NCBI GenBank assembly: GCA_039889245.1
Contig: JAZGVH010000002.1
Coordinates: forward strand, 1,426,001-1,490,000
Direction: 5' to 3'
DNA length: 64,000 nt
DNA from: Dermatophilaceae bacterium Soc4.6
GTDB lineage: Bacteria > Actinomycetota > Actinomycetes > Actinomycetales > Dermatophilaceae
In this document: positions 1-8,925 of the stretch, piece by piece
Numbering within the stretch: the stretch's first letter is position 1
Layout of the letters: every line of letters starts with the position of its first letter
The notes under the pieces: model-generated
The model's database searches: none
What the model was told of the DNA's origin: nothing
What the model saw: the letters and a program-made list of their open reading frames with translations, nothing else
Program-made: the position numbers and the translations under genes

Positions 1-181
1 AGCCCCGCATAGCCGAACGGCCAGTTATCGTCGACGCCTCCGACCCTGTCATGACCCTTTTGGTATGATTTGTGTATGTAGTGGGCCTGTTACCCCCTCC
101 AGACATGGGGGTCCGCGAGGGCTTCACCCCTATAACGGAGGCCCTGCGTTGCTACGAACTTGTTGGAAATTCCGGAGCGCC

Positions 182-1984
182 ATGTCGCCCCATTCTCGTG
201 CGCTCGTCATCGGTTCGGGCCTCGTGGCGCTCGTTGCGGCCATGGACGTGGCGTTGCCATGGCCGCTAAAAATCATCGTCGACGACATTCTCAAAAAACC
301 CACGAATGCGAACAGTGACGCGATCCTCAACCGCCTTGGGCTCTCGACTCTCGGCCGACCTGCGCTCTTGGGTTTGTGTCTTGCCTCCCTAGTGGGCTTC
401 ACCGTCCTCAACGCCGTGGCGACGTACTGGGGAAGCCGAGTCTTGGGTGGTGTCGGTGAGCGGGTGACCGCCGCGATCCGAGCCGAGGTCTTCACCCACC
501 TGCAGCGGTTGTCGTTATCCTTTCATGACCGGCAGCGCCTTGGTGACCTCCTCACCCGCACCACGACGGACGTCGACTACGTCCAGGGTCTTTTGGTCTC
601 GTCGCTGTCGGTCCTGGTTCCTAACGTGCTTGTCCTTGCCTTCATCACGACGATCTGTTTTATCGTCGACCCGACCTTCGCGTTGATCGCGCTGGCCGTG
701 GCACCATTGCTGTTCGGAACCGTGGTCCTGTATCGACGCCGCATCAAGGCAGCCTCACGGGCGGCCCGAAGCAAAGACAGCGACATCGCGTCCACGGTCA
801 GCGAAACGTTCTCCTCGGTGCGGGTGATGCAGTCCTATAATACCGAGGGCCGACATGAGGCCGGTTTCCGTTTCCGGAACCTCGCCCGCATGGATGCTGG
901 TCTACGAGTCGTCCAGCTCCAGTCTGCGCTCTCACCCTTGGTGGATGTCATCGTCGCAGCCGGCACTGTGCTGGTGTTATGGGTGGGCGCTCAACGGGTG
1001 CTCGCCGACACGATGAGCCTCGGGCTGCTCCTGGTGTTCTTGGCCTACCTCAAGGCGCTGTATGACCCGATGAAAGCTCTGGCCAAGCTCACGACGGTCA
1101 TCAGCAGAGGCCAGGCCAGTGCTGAACGCCTCAGCCAAATTCTCGACACGGCCCCTATGGTCGTCGACCTTCCCTCGGCACGGCCGGCGCCCGCCCTCAC
1201 CGGGGCGGTCCGCCTGCGCGGAGTCAGCTTCGGTTACGACGCCGACAGTGCGGTACTCAGCGACGTTGACCTTCATGCGCAGCCAGGTGAGGTAATCGCC
1301 ATCACCGGACCGACCGGTGCCGGGAAATCCTCCATCATCAGCCTGATCCCCCGCCTCTACGACGTCACACAAGGCGCCGTCCTCCTGGACGGCATCGATA
1401 TCAGAGATCTGCAGTTGGCTACCGTCCGCAAACAAATCTCCCTCGTGCTGCAGGACTCCATCCTTTTTTGCGGCACGATCTACGAGAACATCGCCTACGG
1501 CGCGGAGAACGTGACCCGTGATCAAGTACTCACGGCCGCTCGCGCCGCCCACGTCGAGGAGTTTGTGCGGAACCTCCCCCTCGGCTACGACACCCCTGTC
1601 GCGGAACGCGGCACGAGTCTTTCTGGCGGCCAGCGACAACGGATCGCGATCGCGCGCGCCTTCGTCCGAGACACCCCGATCGTCCTCCTCGACGAGCCCA
1701 CGTCCGGCCTGGACGCCATCTCCGAGCAGTACGTCATGCGGGGCCTGGACCGGCTGATGAAGGGACGCACCGTGTTCATCATCGCCCACCGCCTGTCGAC
1801 CTTGCGGCGCGCCGACAGGATCTATGTCATCGACAACGGGAGGGTCGTCGAGACCGGCCGGCACGACGAGCTGGTCCAGGCCGGCAGGCTCTACAGCCGG
1901 CTCGACCGTCTCCAACACGTCACCCCGAACGAACCCATCCCCTCGCTGAGGTTGTTGCCCACCGTGACGGAGGCCAGCGGATGA
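182..1984 (+). CDS. ABC exporter, fused membrane and ATPase domains
   Basis: This is a half-size type I ABC exporter of 600 residues that should act as a dimer in the cytoplasmic membrane. The N-terminal half has about six hydrophobic segments. The C-terminal ATPase carries Walker A GPTGAGKSS near residue 375, the signature LSGGQRQRIAIARA near 480, Walker B VLLDEPTSGLD near 500 and the switch histidine in IIAHRLST. I chose the ATG at 182 because GGAG lies just upstream; the frame stays open to 65, but that extension does not look like protein. Its stop overlaps the next start as ATGA, so the two genes are translationally coupled. The substrate cannot be read from sequence; lipid, peptide or drug export are all possible. 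Confidence 0.9.
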   Translation: MSPHSRALVIGSGLVALVAAMDVALPWPLKIIVDDILKKPTNANSDAILNRLGLSTLGRPALLGLCLASLVGFTVLNAVATYWGSRVLGGVGERVTAAIRAEVFTHLQRLSLSFHDRQRLGDLLTRTTTDVDYVQGLLVSSLSVLVPNVLVLAFITTICFIVDPTFALIALAVAPLLFGTVVLYRRRIKAASRAARSKDSDIASTVSETFSSVRVMQSYNTEGRHEAGFRFRNLARMDAGLRVVQLQSALSPLVDVIVAAGTVLVLWVGAQRVLADTMSLGLLLVFLAYLKALYDPMKALAKLTTVISRGQASAERLSQILDTAPMVVDLPSARPAPALTGAVRLRGVSFGYDADSAVLSDVDLHAQPGEVIAITGPTGAGKSSIISLIPRLYDVTQGAVLLDGIDIRDLQLATVRKQISLVLQDSILFCGTIYENIAYGAENVTRDQVLTAARAAHVEEFVRNLPLGYDTPVAERGTSLSGGQRQRIAIARAFVRDTPIVLLDEPTSGLDAISEQYVMRGLDRLMKGRTVFIIAHRLSTLRRADRIYVIDNGRVVETGRHDELVQAGRLYSRLDRLQHVTPNEPIPSLRLLPTVTEASG

Positions 1985-2952
1985 AGGCTCCATCCCCGAA
2001 CGTCAGTGCTGGTGCGCTGCCATGGCGCGTCGACTCCGCCGGCGAGCCCCAGGTCCTGCTCGTTCACCGACGCAAACCGGGCGACTGGGCAATCCCGAAG
2101 GGCAACCTCGATCTCGGAGAGTCAGCCCCGGCCTGCGCCACCAGAGAACTGCGCGAGGAGACCGGCCTCGGCTGCCGCCTGAGCTGGACACTGCCCACCC
2201 TCGAATACCTCACCCGATCCGGCGAAGCGAAAACCACCTACTACTGGGCCGTCACACCGACCCGAGGAAAGTTTCGCGCCAACAAAGAGATCGACGGAGT
2301 CCGCTGGTTTGACCTGCCCGAGGCCGCCGCCATCCTCACCAAACCCAGGGAACGAGCCATCCCCCTCGCTCTTGCCGCGCTGCTGCACGCAGAACTCAAG
2401 GTGACCCCGAAGCGACGGCCGCGGCCCGTCCTGCTCGTGCGAGGCGCAGCGGCTACCCCCCGAGGACGGTGGCCGCTCAACGACACCACGCGACCACTCA
2501 CGGCCGACGGCGAACAGGTCGCGCGGTCGCTCACCAGCCTATCCTCCCTGTTCCAGATCGACCGCGTACTGTCCGCCCCCGCGCGACGATGTGTCGACAC
2601 CATCGGCCCGTTGGCCGACCGGCAGTCCCTGGCCATCGAGGTCCATGACTCGTTGAGTGACGGTCGCCTGCCCGACAGCCTGGACCTTGTCGATCGAGCC
2701 CGAGGCAGAGGCACCGTGATCTGCACCCACGAAGATGTGATCAGCGCCATCCTTCGGCGTCTCGCGGTCAGAGAGAACATTCGATTGGACCCAGACATCG
2801 GGAACCGACGCGGATCCGCGTGGGTACTCACCGGCAGCCGTCACCGCTACACGGGCGCCCACTACCTGCCCATGCCCGAGATCCTGGCCAGGGCTGCTAC
2901 GGAAGCGCTCCAACCGGACGACTCAACAACGACTTCCCGGGATGCCGCCTGA
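1981..2952 (+). CDS. Nudix hydrolase fused to a degenerate histidine phosphatase (MutT1-like)
   Basis: This is a two-domain protein of 323 residues with the architecture of mycobacterial MutT1. Residues 1-135 are a Nudix domain whose box (residues 41-63) matches G-x5-E-x7-R-E-U-x-E-E-x-G-U exactly: G41, E47, R55, E56, then EETGL. Residues 150-300 resemble the histidine phosphatase fold, with LVRGA where the family has LVRHA, while the second histidine (H250 in CTHEDV) is kept. The catalytic phosphohistidine position is therefore glycine. Family knowledge suggests hydrolysis of oxidised or diadenosine nucleotides. The Nudix half looks active; the phosphatase half probably is not. It is translationally coupled to the ABC exporter, an unusual partner. 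Confidence 0.85.
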   Translation: MKAPSPNVSAGALPWRVDSAGEPQVLLVHRRKPGDWAIPKGNLDLGESAPACATRELREETGLGCRLSWTLPTLEYLTRSGEAKTTYYWAVTPTRGKFRANKEIDGVRWFDLPEAAAILTKPRERAIPLALAALLHAELKVTPKRRPRPVLLVRGAAATPRGRWPLNDTTRPLTADGEQVARSLTSLSSLFQIDRVLSAPARRCVDTIGPLADRQSLAIEVHDSLSDGRLPDSLDLVDRARGRGTVICTHEDVISAILRRLAVRENIRLDPDIGNRRGSAWVLTGSRHRYTGAHYLPMPEILARAATEALQPDDSTTTSRDAA

Positions 2953-2965
2953 GCACTCGGTCGCC

Positions 2966-3275
2966 CCCCAGCGGGACCCGCCCAGACCTTCTGAGCGGAC
3001 ACGGGGCCAGACCGCCACGGCAGTCCCCTGTCCGGCAGTCCGGCAGTCCGGCAGTCCGGCAGTCCGGCAGTCCGGCAGTCCGGCAGTCCGGCAGTCCGGC
3101 AGTCCGGCAGTCCGGCAGTCCGGCAGTCCGGCAGTCCGGCAGTCCGGCAGTCCGGCAGTCCGGCAGTCCGGCAGTCCGGCAGTCCGGCAGTCCGGCAGTC
3201 CGGCAGTCCGGCAGTCCGGCAGTCCGGCAGTCCGGCAGTCCGGCAGTCCGGCAGTCCGGCAGTGAAGTCTGGTGA
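2966..3275. repeat. Direct repeat copy 1, interrupted by an octamer array
   Basis: The bases around the octamer array match a 75-base stretch at 5513-5586 in the same orientation. Both begin with CCCCAG-GGGACCC and ACCTT-like text, continue through GGCCAGACCGC, and end in GGCAGT-AAGTCTGG. Both copies have CCAGAC on the left and GTCTGG on the right as inverted ends. Copy 1 differs mainly by holding 29 octamers between these ends. The two copies bracket the secreted-protein gene at 3353-5470. This could be a small mobile or duplicated element, but the match is imperfect and read by eye. Confidence 0.5.
3030..3261. repeat. 29 perfect tandem copies of an 8-bp unit (GTCCGGCA)
   Basis: The octamer GTCCGGCA is repeated 29 times without a single substitution over 232 bases, followed by a partial GT. 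It lies in the convergent gap between the Nudix gene (ends 2952) and the secreted-protein gene (ends 3353), so it lies beyond the 3' ends of both. No frame on either strand meets a stop inside the array, giving long periodic peptides that I treat as artefacts. Perfect identity implies recent expansion or ongoing slippage. Copy number is likely variable between strains and could also be wrong in an assembly. Confidence 0.97.
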
Positions 3276-3352
3276 CTGAGCACAATGCGGACGGTGCGTG
3301 TTGGCCAGACACGAGTCCCGGACCCCCGTCTGATCGCCCCGCTCCCCGCGTG

Positions 3353-5470
3353 TCATCCCGGCTCCCACCTCAGGCCCCCTGAGCCGGGTTCGGAGGTTAG
3401 GGGGTGAGCTGGCTGATCCGTGTGGACCAGTTGCGGACCAGTTGCCGAGTGCCGTCCGGGTGCCCGGCCCGTGGTTGGGCCCGGCGCAGGTGCCGAGGAC
3501 GTTGTCTCCGGTTCCGCTGGCGAAGAAGGGACCACCCAGATAGGGAAGTCGCAAGCGTGGGCGATGTATTCGCTGGCGATCCATACGGATTTGCCATCCA
3601 CAGCAGCGGCGCCGTATTCGCCCCACCGGGTGCGGGGTGGGTTGCCGACCTGGGCTTGGTATCCGGTGAAGCCGTCATGGGTTGCGGCCCCTTGGCCACC
3701 CGGGCCTGCGATCGACCATGGTCCGGCTCCTACGACGGCGTCGATGGGGGCGTAGGCGGCGCTGGGGTAAACGCTGTCACTGGTGTAGGTGAAGCCCATA
3801 ACGCCGCGCCCGGAGGGGGTAACGGCGATGGCGGGGTAGGTCAGGTCGGCCCCGGCGACGCCGAGGTACCCCTGGAGCGCCATCTTCGCGGCGAGTGTCC
3901 CGGTGGAGACATCGGGTTTGACGACGTACCAGGCCAGGCCAGCGCGCTGGGGTCCACCGTCGGGATTCAACGCGGTGTCCAGCGCGCCCCAAAGCTTGCC
4001 GTTGGCGTACGTCACCTGCTGCATCCGGGTGTCGTTGCTGTCGGGGCGCGAGATGACCTCGTTGTGGGCGGGTTCGCCGCCGACCAGCAGCCGCCAACAG
4101 CCGAGCTGCCCGGTGAACAACACGGTGGCGGTGTCGTTGATGCAGCGCCCTTGAGGGGTGGCGGTGGTGGGAGCCGTTCCCGAACCGGGTTGCTGCTGTG
4201 TGGGCGGTACTGCGTACTGATTTGCGCCGATGACCTGGTTGGTCAGACTCAGCAACGGTGAGGCGGTGTTCAGCGAGGAGGTATTCGTCAGCGCCCACAC
4301 GACGATCTGGCGGGAGGTGTGGTCCCCGCCGACCCCGGCCACCGGTCGCTTCGCCTCGTCGGCAGCGTTCGAGCTCATGAGGTACTCGGTGCCGTTCGCG
4401 GCTGCTTCGAACGACCCGGTGCCGGGGGACTGGGCCGGCCAGACCGTGAAGCCCGGCTGGCTCGCGCCGACGTCGCTGGGAACTGCGACGGTGCCGAAGG
4501 TGTTCACATGAACGAGGTTCACGTTCGCTGCGCCCGCGGCCAGCTGGGCCTTGGACAGGGCGTAGATCTGTGCCCCGTCGAACCCGCTGCCGGCCCACGG
4601 GTAGGCGTTGGTGGTGACGTAGAAACCGTTGGCGTCGGCCCCGATGTGGGGGTAGTCGCCGAGGCACGGGCAGGCGTTGGCCGGGTCGGGGTTCGACCCG
4701 TCACCGGTGACGTCCAGCCGGTAGATGTTCCACGATCCAGTCGGGTTCGAGGTCTGGCTGACAGCGATATCGAGGTGGTTCGCGAGGGTGAACGATCCGT
4801 TGGGGTTCGTCTCCAAGGTCAGCGCGGTGACGAAGAACCGCTGCGTCACTGCGTCGTACAGACAGCTGGGGTCGGTCACGAACTGTGCCCGGACTCCGGT
4901 CGTGCGGTTGATCGCGGGAGCGTACCCGTAGAAGGAGTTCAGGTCGACGGCATGGTTCACATCGCGCGGGAACCCGGCGACGACGTTGACTGCGGTGTTG
5001 TCCGGGAGTACGGACTGCCCCGACGGGCTGTACACGTTGAGGACGTCGTTCACGGCCTCGAGAACGAACCCGTTGCCCACACACAGTGCCTGGTCCGGGG
5101 GCTCGACGGTGAACTGGTTGCCTCCGCGGGCGAACCGCTGCTGGTACAGGTTCAGCCCCTCGAAGCTCGACCCGAGCTGAGGCGCGGACTTGGCCTTCTG
5201 CCCGCTGTGGACCGTGACCCCCGGCCCGCTGCCGCCCGAGTTGCTCCGATTGACGATCGAACCCGAATATGGGGCAGGGCCCTGAGCCGAATCCAGCTGC
5301 CCGGGAAACTCCACCTGGGTGATGTCTCCGGCTCCTGCCGGGGCGAAGCTGCCCGTCTGCGCCGACGACGTGCCCGCCAGGCGCAGCGACTGAGCCGCCG
5401 CGTTCGCCGGCGCGGCCGGTAACCCGAACGCCGCCAATGCGATCACGCTGGTCAGGGCCCCCAGCGGCAC
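3353..5470 (-). CDS. Large secreted protein of unknown function, 3' end frameshifted
   Basis: The reading frame gives 705 residues and starts at GTG with a hydrophobic segment ending AAPANA, a signal peptide without its usual basic start. A stop lies two codons upstream, while a neighbouring frame there reads HRRIPIRWLTKG, a typical basic n-region, so one frameshift near 5465 is possible. The body is rich in Asn, Gly and Ser with no domain I can name. The C-terminus is also disturbed: another frame encodes GTRTALGNWS and a third encodes NWSTRISQLTP followed by a stop, and together they make a plausible natural ending near 3397. The causes appear to be a lost base near 3543 and a tandem 11-bp duplication at 3424-3445. 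It is probably an exported enzyme or adhesin, possibly now broken. Confidence 0.65.
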   Translation of the reverse strand: MPLGALTSVIALAAFGLPAAPANAAAQSLRLAGTSSAQTGSFAPAGAGDITQVEFPGQLDSAQGPAPYSGSIVNRSNSGGSGPGVTVHSGQKAKSAPQLGSSFEGLNLYQQRFARGGNQFTVEPPDQALCVGNGFVLEAVNDVLNVYSPSGQSVLPDNTAVNVVAGFPRDVNHAVDLNSFYGYAPAINRTTGVRAQFVTDPSCLYDAVTQRFFVTALTLETNPNGSFTLANHLDIAVSQTSNPTGSWNIYRLDVTGDGSNPDPANACPCLGDYPHIGADANGFYVTTNAYPWAGSGFDGAQIYALSKAQLAAGAANVNLVHVNTFGTVAVPSDVGASQPGFTVWPAQSPGTGSFEAAANGTEYLMSSNAADEAKRPVAGVGGDHTSRQIVVWALTNTSSLNTASPLLSLTNQVIGANQYAVPPTQQQPGSGTAPTTATPQGRCINDTATVLFTGQLGCWRLLVGGEPAHNEVISRPDSNDTRMQQVTYANGKLWGALDTALNPDGGPQRAGLAWYVVKPDVSTGTLAAKMALQGYLGVAGADLTYPAIAVTPSGRGVMGFTYTSDSVYPSAAYAPIDAVVGAGPWSIAGPGGQGAATHDGFTGYQAQVGNPPRTRWGEYGAAAVDGKSVWIASEYIAHACDFPIWVVPSSPAEPETTSSAPAPGPTTGRAPGRHSATGPQLVHTDQPAHPLTSEPGSGGLRWEPG

Positions 5471-5512
5471 CCTTCGTCAACCACCTGATCGGTATCCGCC
5501 GATGTGACGGGA

Positions 5513-5586
5513 CCCCAGGGGGACCCATCCCAACCTTGCACTCCCCCGCGGCCAGACCGCTGCGGCAGGCTGGCAGTCAAGTCTGG
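5513..5586. repeat. Direct repeat copy 2, without the octamer array
   Basis: This is the partner of the sequence around 2966-3275. It has the CCAGAC/GTCTGG inverted ends and the same flanking text, but only a single GGCAGT where copy 1 holds 29 octamers. It lies just upstream of the start of the secreted-protein gene, so the two copies flank that gene as direct repeats. Confidence 0.45.
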
Positions 5587-5734
5587 TCAGTGGGCGCACC
5601 GCCTGAAGTGGTGTTCCCCACCCGACGGTATTCAGGGCCCCTGCTCGCTCCCGGGGTCGGTGGGCCGGACATCTTTGGGTCTTGCGTGTGCGCCGACACT
5701 TCGGCGCGTCGGGTGGGCGATTCCCAGGGCTCTA

Positions 5735-6808
5735 CTACTGCGGCAGGACGACGAGTCCGATGACGCCGAGGACGTAAAGCGCGAGCACCGCGATGCTGTC
5801 GATGCCGAGGCGGGCGTGCACCTTGGCTGGGCGGAAGACGAGCCCGGCCATGTAGACGATCGTGAGCAGGGCGCCGAGGCCGGTCAGGTAGATGTCGGCG
5901 GCGTGCGCGTTCGGCAGCACCGCCTTGCCGGAGACGAGGACGGCGAGCAGGAACAGAACGGGCAGGAACGCGTTGCCGCCGAAGATGTCACCGAAGGCCA
6001 GCTTGTAGTCGCCCTGCTTGACCGAGTTCAGTCCGGTGCTGAGCTCAGGCAGGGACGTCGCGGCGGCCAGGACGGTGGCGCCGAAGAGGACCCCCGAGAG
6101 CCCCACCTGGTCAGCGGCCGCGGTACCGCTCTCCTCGGCCAGGGCACCGGCGACGAGGGTCGCCACGGCCGCTGCTCCGAAGACGAGGACGACCCGCGTG
6201 GTGCTGACACCCTTGCTGGTCGCCTCCGCTGACCTTGTCTTCTGCGAGTGGCCGCGGGGCTTGGGCTGGCTGTCGGGGGCTTCACCGCTGTTGGACCAGG
6301 GCAGGTGCGATCCGGCCCGCTGGGTCAGCATGAGCCCGACCACCCAGACCACGGCGATGAGGACGACGTCCGGGGAGAGGCGAGCAACGACGAGGGTCTT
6401 GGGCAGCTGGGTGCCCATCACCACGACCACGAGGACCGCCAGGACGATCGCCCCCTCGATGACGAGCGTCAGGCTCGCGGCCTGGTAGGTCAGGGGTCGT
6501 CGTTCACGCACGCCGAACGCGTCCAACGCGACGAGGACGACCGTCTGGATGGCGATCCCGCCGAGGATGTTGCTGACCGCCACGTCGAGCTTGCCGCTGG
6601 CCGCTGCGCTGTAGGTGATGGCGATCTCGGGCAGGTTGGTGGCCACGGCGAGCAGGATCAGCCCACCGAGCGCCTGGCCGAGGTGGAGCCGGTCGGCCAG
6701 GATGTCCGTGTAGTTCGACAACGGGATCCCAGCCACCCAGATCACGGCGGCACTGACCACGAAGATCAGCAGCTCGGCCCACAGGGGCAGGTGCGGCAGA
6801 ATATTCAC
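5735..6808 (-). CDS. Cation/proton exchanger of the CaCA superfamily
   Basis: This membrane protein of 357 residues has about ten hydrophobic segments. It contains the two alpha repeats that define calcium/cation antiporters: ATNLPEIAITYSAAASGKLD with SNILGG near residue 60, and ATSLPELSTGLNS with GDIFGGNAF near residue 250. The conserved acidic residue sits in each (LPE). A hydrophilic loop of about 45 residues separates the halves. It should exchange calcium or sodium for protons or sodium across the cytoplasmic membrane. I chose GTG at 6808, directly before VNILPHLPLW, because the 60 upstream codons of the open frame look non-protein. Confidence 0.85.
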   Translation of the reverse strand: MNILPHLPLWAELLIFVVSAAVIWVAGIPLSNYTDILADRLHLGQALGGLILLAVATNLPEIAITYSAAASGKLDVAVSNILGGIAIQTVVLVALDAFGVRERRPLTYQAASLTLVIEGAIVLAVLVVVVMGTQLPKTLVVARLSPDVVLIAVVWVVGLMLTQRAGSHLPWSNSGEAPDSQPKPRGHSQKTRSAEATSKGVSTTRVVLVFGAAAVATLVAGALAEESGTAAADQVGLSGVLFGATVLAAATSLPELSTGLNSVKQGDYKLAFGDIFGGNAFLPVLFLLAVLVSGKAVLPNAHAADIYLTGLGALLTIVYMAGLVFRPAKVHARLGIDSIAVLALYVLGVIGLVVLPQ

Positions 6809-6993
6809 GGCCGCAGCATAATGGCGACCGCTCCCCACCCCTCCCCACCCCTCGACGCTGGGCTGCGCTCGGAGTCGCCTGACGCGTTGACCCGCACCTT
6901 CGAGGGCACAGCCGAGTTGTCCGGTCAAGTCCGCACCGAGAGTCTTGCCAGACACCCACCTCGCGCCTGGGACTACCGGAAGCGCCACTCAGC

Positions 6994-8796
6994 TCAGGAG
7001 GAGGGGCGAATGGGTAGGTTGCTGAGATGGCCGTGACCCGCGTGCAGCTGCAGAGCGCTGGTGACGAGGGGGAAGTGGCTGAATGCCTGTGGCGTGTTGC
7101 CGAGTTGGCGACCAGCCGTGGGGTCCCACTCTTCGCTGAGCAGCCCGACGTCATTGCGTAGGGCCAGAAGTCGCTCAAACAGCTCAGTGGCGTCGCCTTG
7201 TTGGCCTGCGAGGTGGAGGGCGTCGACGAGCCAGAACGAGCAGGCCAGGAACAGCCCTTCACCCCCCGTGAGGCCGTCGCCGGAGTCGGTGGTGTTGTAG
7301 CGCTTGACGAACCCGTCCTCGGTGAGCCCCTGCTGGATCGCGGTAATGGTGCCCAGCACCCGGGGATCGGTCGGGGGAAGGAAGCCCACGCGCGGGATCA
7401 TGAGCAGGCTGGCATCCAGGCCGGGCGAGCCGTAGGACTGGGTAAAGGTGTTGCGGTCGGCGTCGTAGCCGTGGGTGAGCACATCGGCGTGGATCGTGTC
7501 GCGCAGCGCCTCCCACTGGTCCGCCGGTCCGTGCAGGCCGGGGTTGGTGCGCACGGCAGTGGCCATCCGATCGGCGGCGACCCAGGCCATCACCTTGGAG
7601 TGGGTGAAGTGTCGGCGGGCGCCGCGCATCTCCCACAGACCGTTGTCGGGCTGGTCCCAGTTGCCTTCCAGGTGCTCCATCAGGGCCAGCTGCAGGTCCC
7701 ACGCATCGTCGTCGGCAACGATGCCGGCGTCGCGGGCTAACGCCAGACCGTCCAGCGTCTCGCCCCATACATCGAGCTGGAGCTGGTCTGAGGCGGCGTT
7801 ACCGGTGCGCACCGGCTTGGAGTTCTCATAGCCGGCGAGCCAGGGCAGCTCGGCCTCGGGCAGGCGACGGGTGCCGTCCAGGGCGTACATGATCTGCAGG
7901 TCGGCCGGGTCGCCGGCTACAGCCCGAAGCAGCCATTCGCGCCAGGCTCGCGCCTCGTCCAGGTAGCCGGCGGAGATGAGGGCTTGCAGGGTGTAGGTGG
8001 AGTCGCGCAACCAGCAGTAGCGGTAGTCCCAGTTGCGGGGGCCGCCGATCTGCTCCGGCAAGGACGTCGTAGCGGCGGCCACGATTCCCCCGGTGGGGTA
8101 GTGAGTCAGCGCCTTCAGCGTGAGTAGCGACCGTTTGACGGCCGCGCGGTAGGGACCGGTCACCGGAGCGCCGCGAGCCGACCACTCGAGCCAGAACGTC
8201 AGCGTGTCGCGGAGCGCATCCTCGGCATTCACTGCTTTCGGCGGGGGCTCGTGGCTGGGGTTCCAGGTCAGCACGAACGGAATCCGGTCCCCGGCGCGGA
8301 CGGTAAACTCCGAAACCGTCGACATCTCCTGACCCCGGGTAGGTGCCGGGGTACGCAGCCGCACGCGGTCGGGGCCGGCGATGGCTTCGGTCCGATCACC
8401 GTGATGGCGCACCCAGGGTGTGACCCGGCCGTAGTCGAAACGTAGGCGAAGATCGCCCCGCATCGCCACGCTCCCCTGCACTCCCTCCACGATCCGCACC
8501 ACATCCGGGGCGTGCCCGCGGGGCGGCATGAAGTCGATCACCCGCACGGTGCCCGAAGGGCTCCGCCACTCCGTTTCCAACACGAGCGTGTCCTCGACGT
8601 AGCGGCGGGTCGTGCAAACCGCGCTACCGGCCGGTGCGATCCGCCAGTGCCCGGCATCCGGGGTATCCAGCAGCGCGGCGAAGCACGCCGGGCCATCGAA
8701 CCTGGGCAGGCACAGCCAGTCGATAGAGCCGGCAGTGCTGACCAGTGCGGCGGTCTGAAGGTCCCCGAGCAGGGCGTAATCCTCAATGCGGCTCAT
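6994..8796 (-). CDS. Glycoside hydrolase family 15 (glucoamylase or trehalase type)
   Basis: This is a cytoplasmic protein of 600 residues without a signal peptide. It opens with the family's typical SRIEDYALLGDLQTAALV and then SIDWLCLPRFD. The (alpha/alpha)6 catalytic part begins near residue 220. It holds NWDYRYCWLRDSTY near 255, LDVWGETLDGL near 350 and, near the end, LSEEWDP followed by GNTPQAFSHFPLV, which carries the expected catalytic glutamates. In actinobacteria such proteins act on alpha-glucans or trehalose; the exact substrate is not readable here. No regulatory gene lies next to it. The start is supported by the conserved N-terminus. Confidence 0.92.
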   Translation of the reverse strand: MSRIEDYALLGDLQTAALVSTAGSIDWLCLPRFDGPACFAALLDTPDAGHWRIAPAGSAVCTTRRYVEDTLVLETEWRSPSGTVRVIDFMPPRGHAPDVVRIVEGVQGSVAMRGDLRLRFDYGRVTPWVRHHGDRTEAIAGPDRVRLRTPAPTRGQEMSTVSEFTVRAGDRIPFVLTWNPSHEPPPKAVNAEDALRDTLTFWLEWSARGAPVTGPYRAAVKRSLLTLKALTHYPTGGIVAAATTSLPEQIGGPRNWDYRYCWLRDSTYTLQALISAGYLDEARAWREWLLRAVAGDPADLQIMYALDGTRRLPEAELPWLAGYENSKPVRTGNAASDQLQLDVWGETLDGLALARDAGIVADDDAWDLQLALMEHLEGNWDQPDNGLWEMRGARRHFTHSKVMAWVAADRMATAVRTNPGLHGPADQWEALRDTIHADVLTHGYDADRNTFTQSYGSPGLDASLLMIPRVGFLPPTDPRVLGTITAIQQGLTEDGFVKRYNTTDSGDGLTGGEGLFLACSFWLVDALHLAGQQGDATELFERLLALRNDVGLLSEEWDPTAGRQLGNTPQAFSHFPLVTSALQLHAGHGHLSNLPIRPSS

Positions 8797-8925
8797 AAAC
8801 TGATAGTGCCACCGGACATCTGCCGCACCCCGCTGAGTGCGTCGCAGGCTCCCGTGTCACGCTGAGGGCGAGGGTCCGAGCGCTCGCTCGGGCGAACAAC
8901 GGTCAACCGGCACGCGGGAGCGCAG

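Noticed and set aside
3030-3261. A CRISPR array or a repeat-protein gene in the octamer region
   Set aside because: The unit is 8 bases with no spacers, so it is no CRISPR array. Long open frames arise because the octamer has no stop in any frame; the peptides are simple periodic strings.
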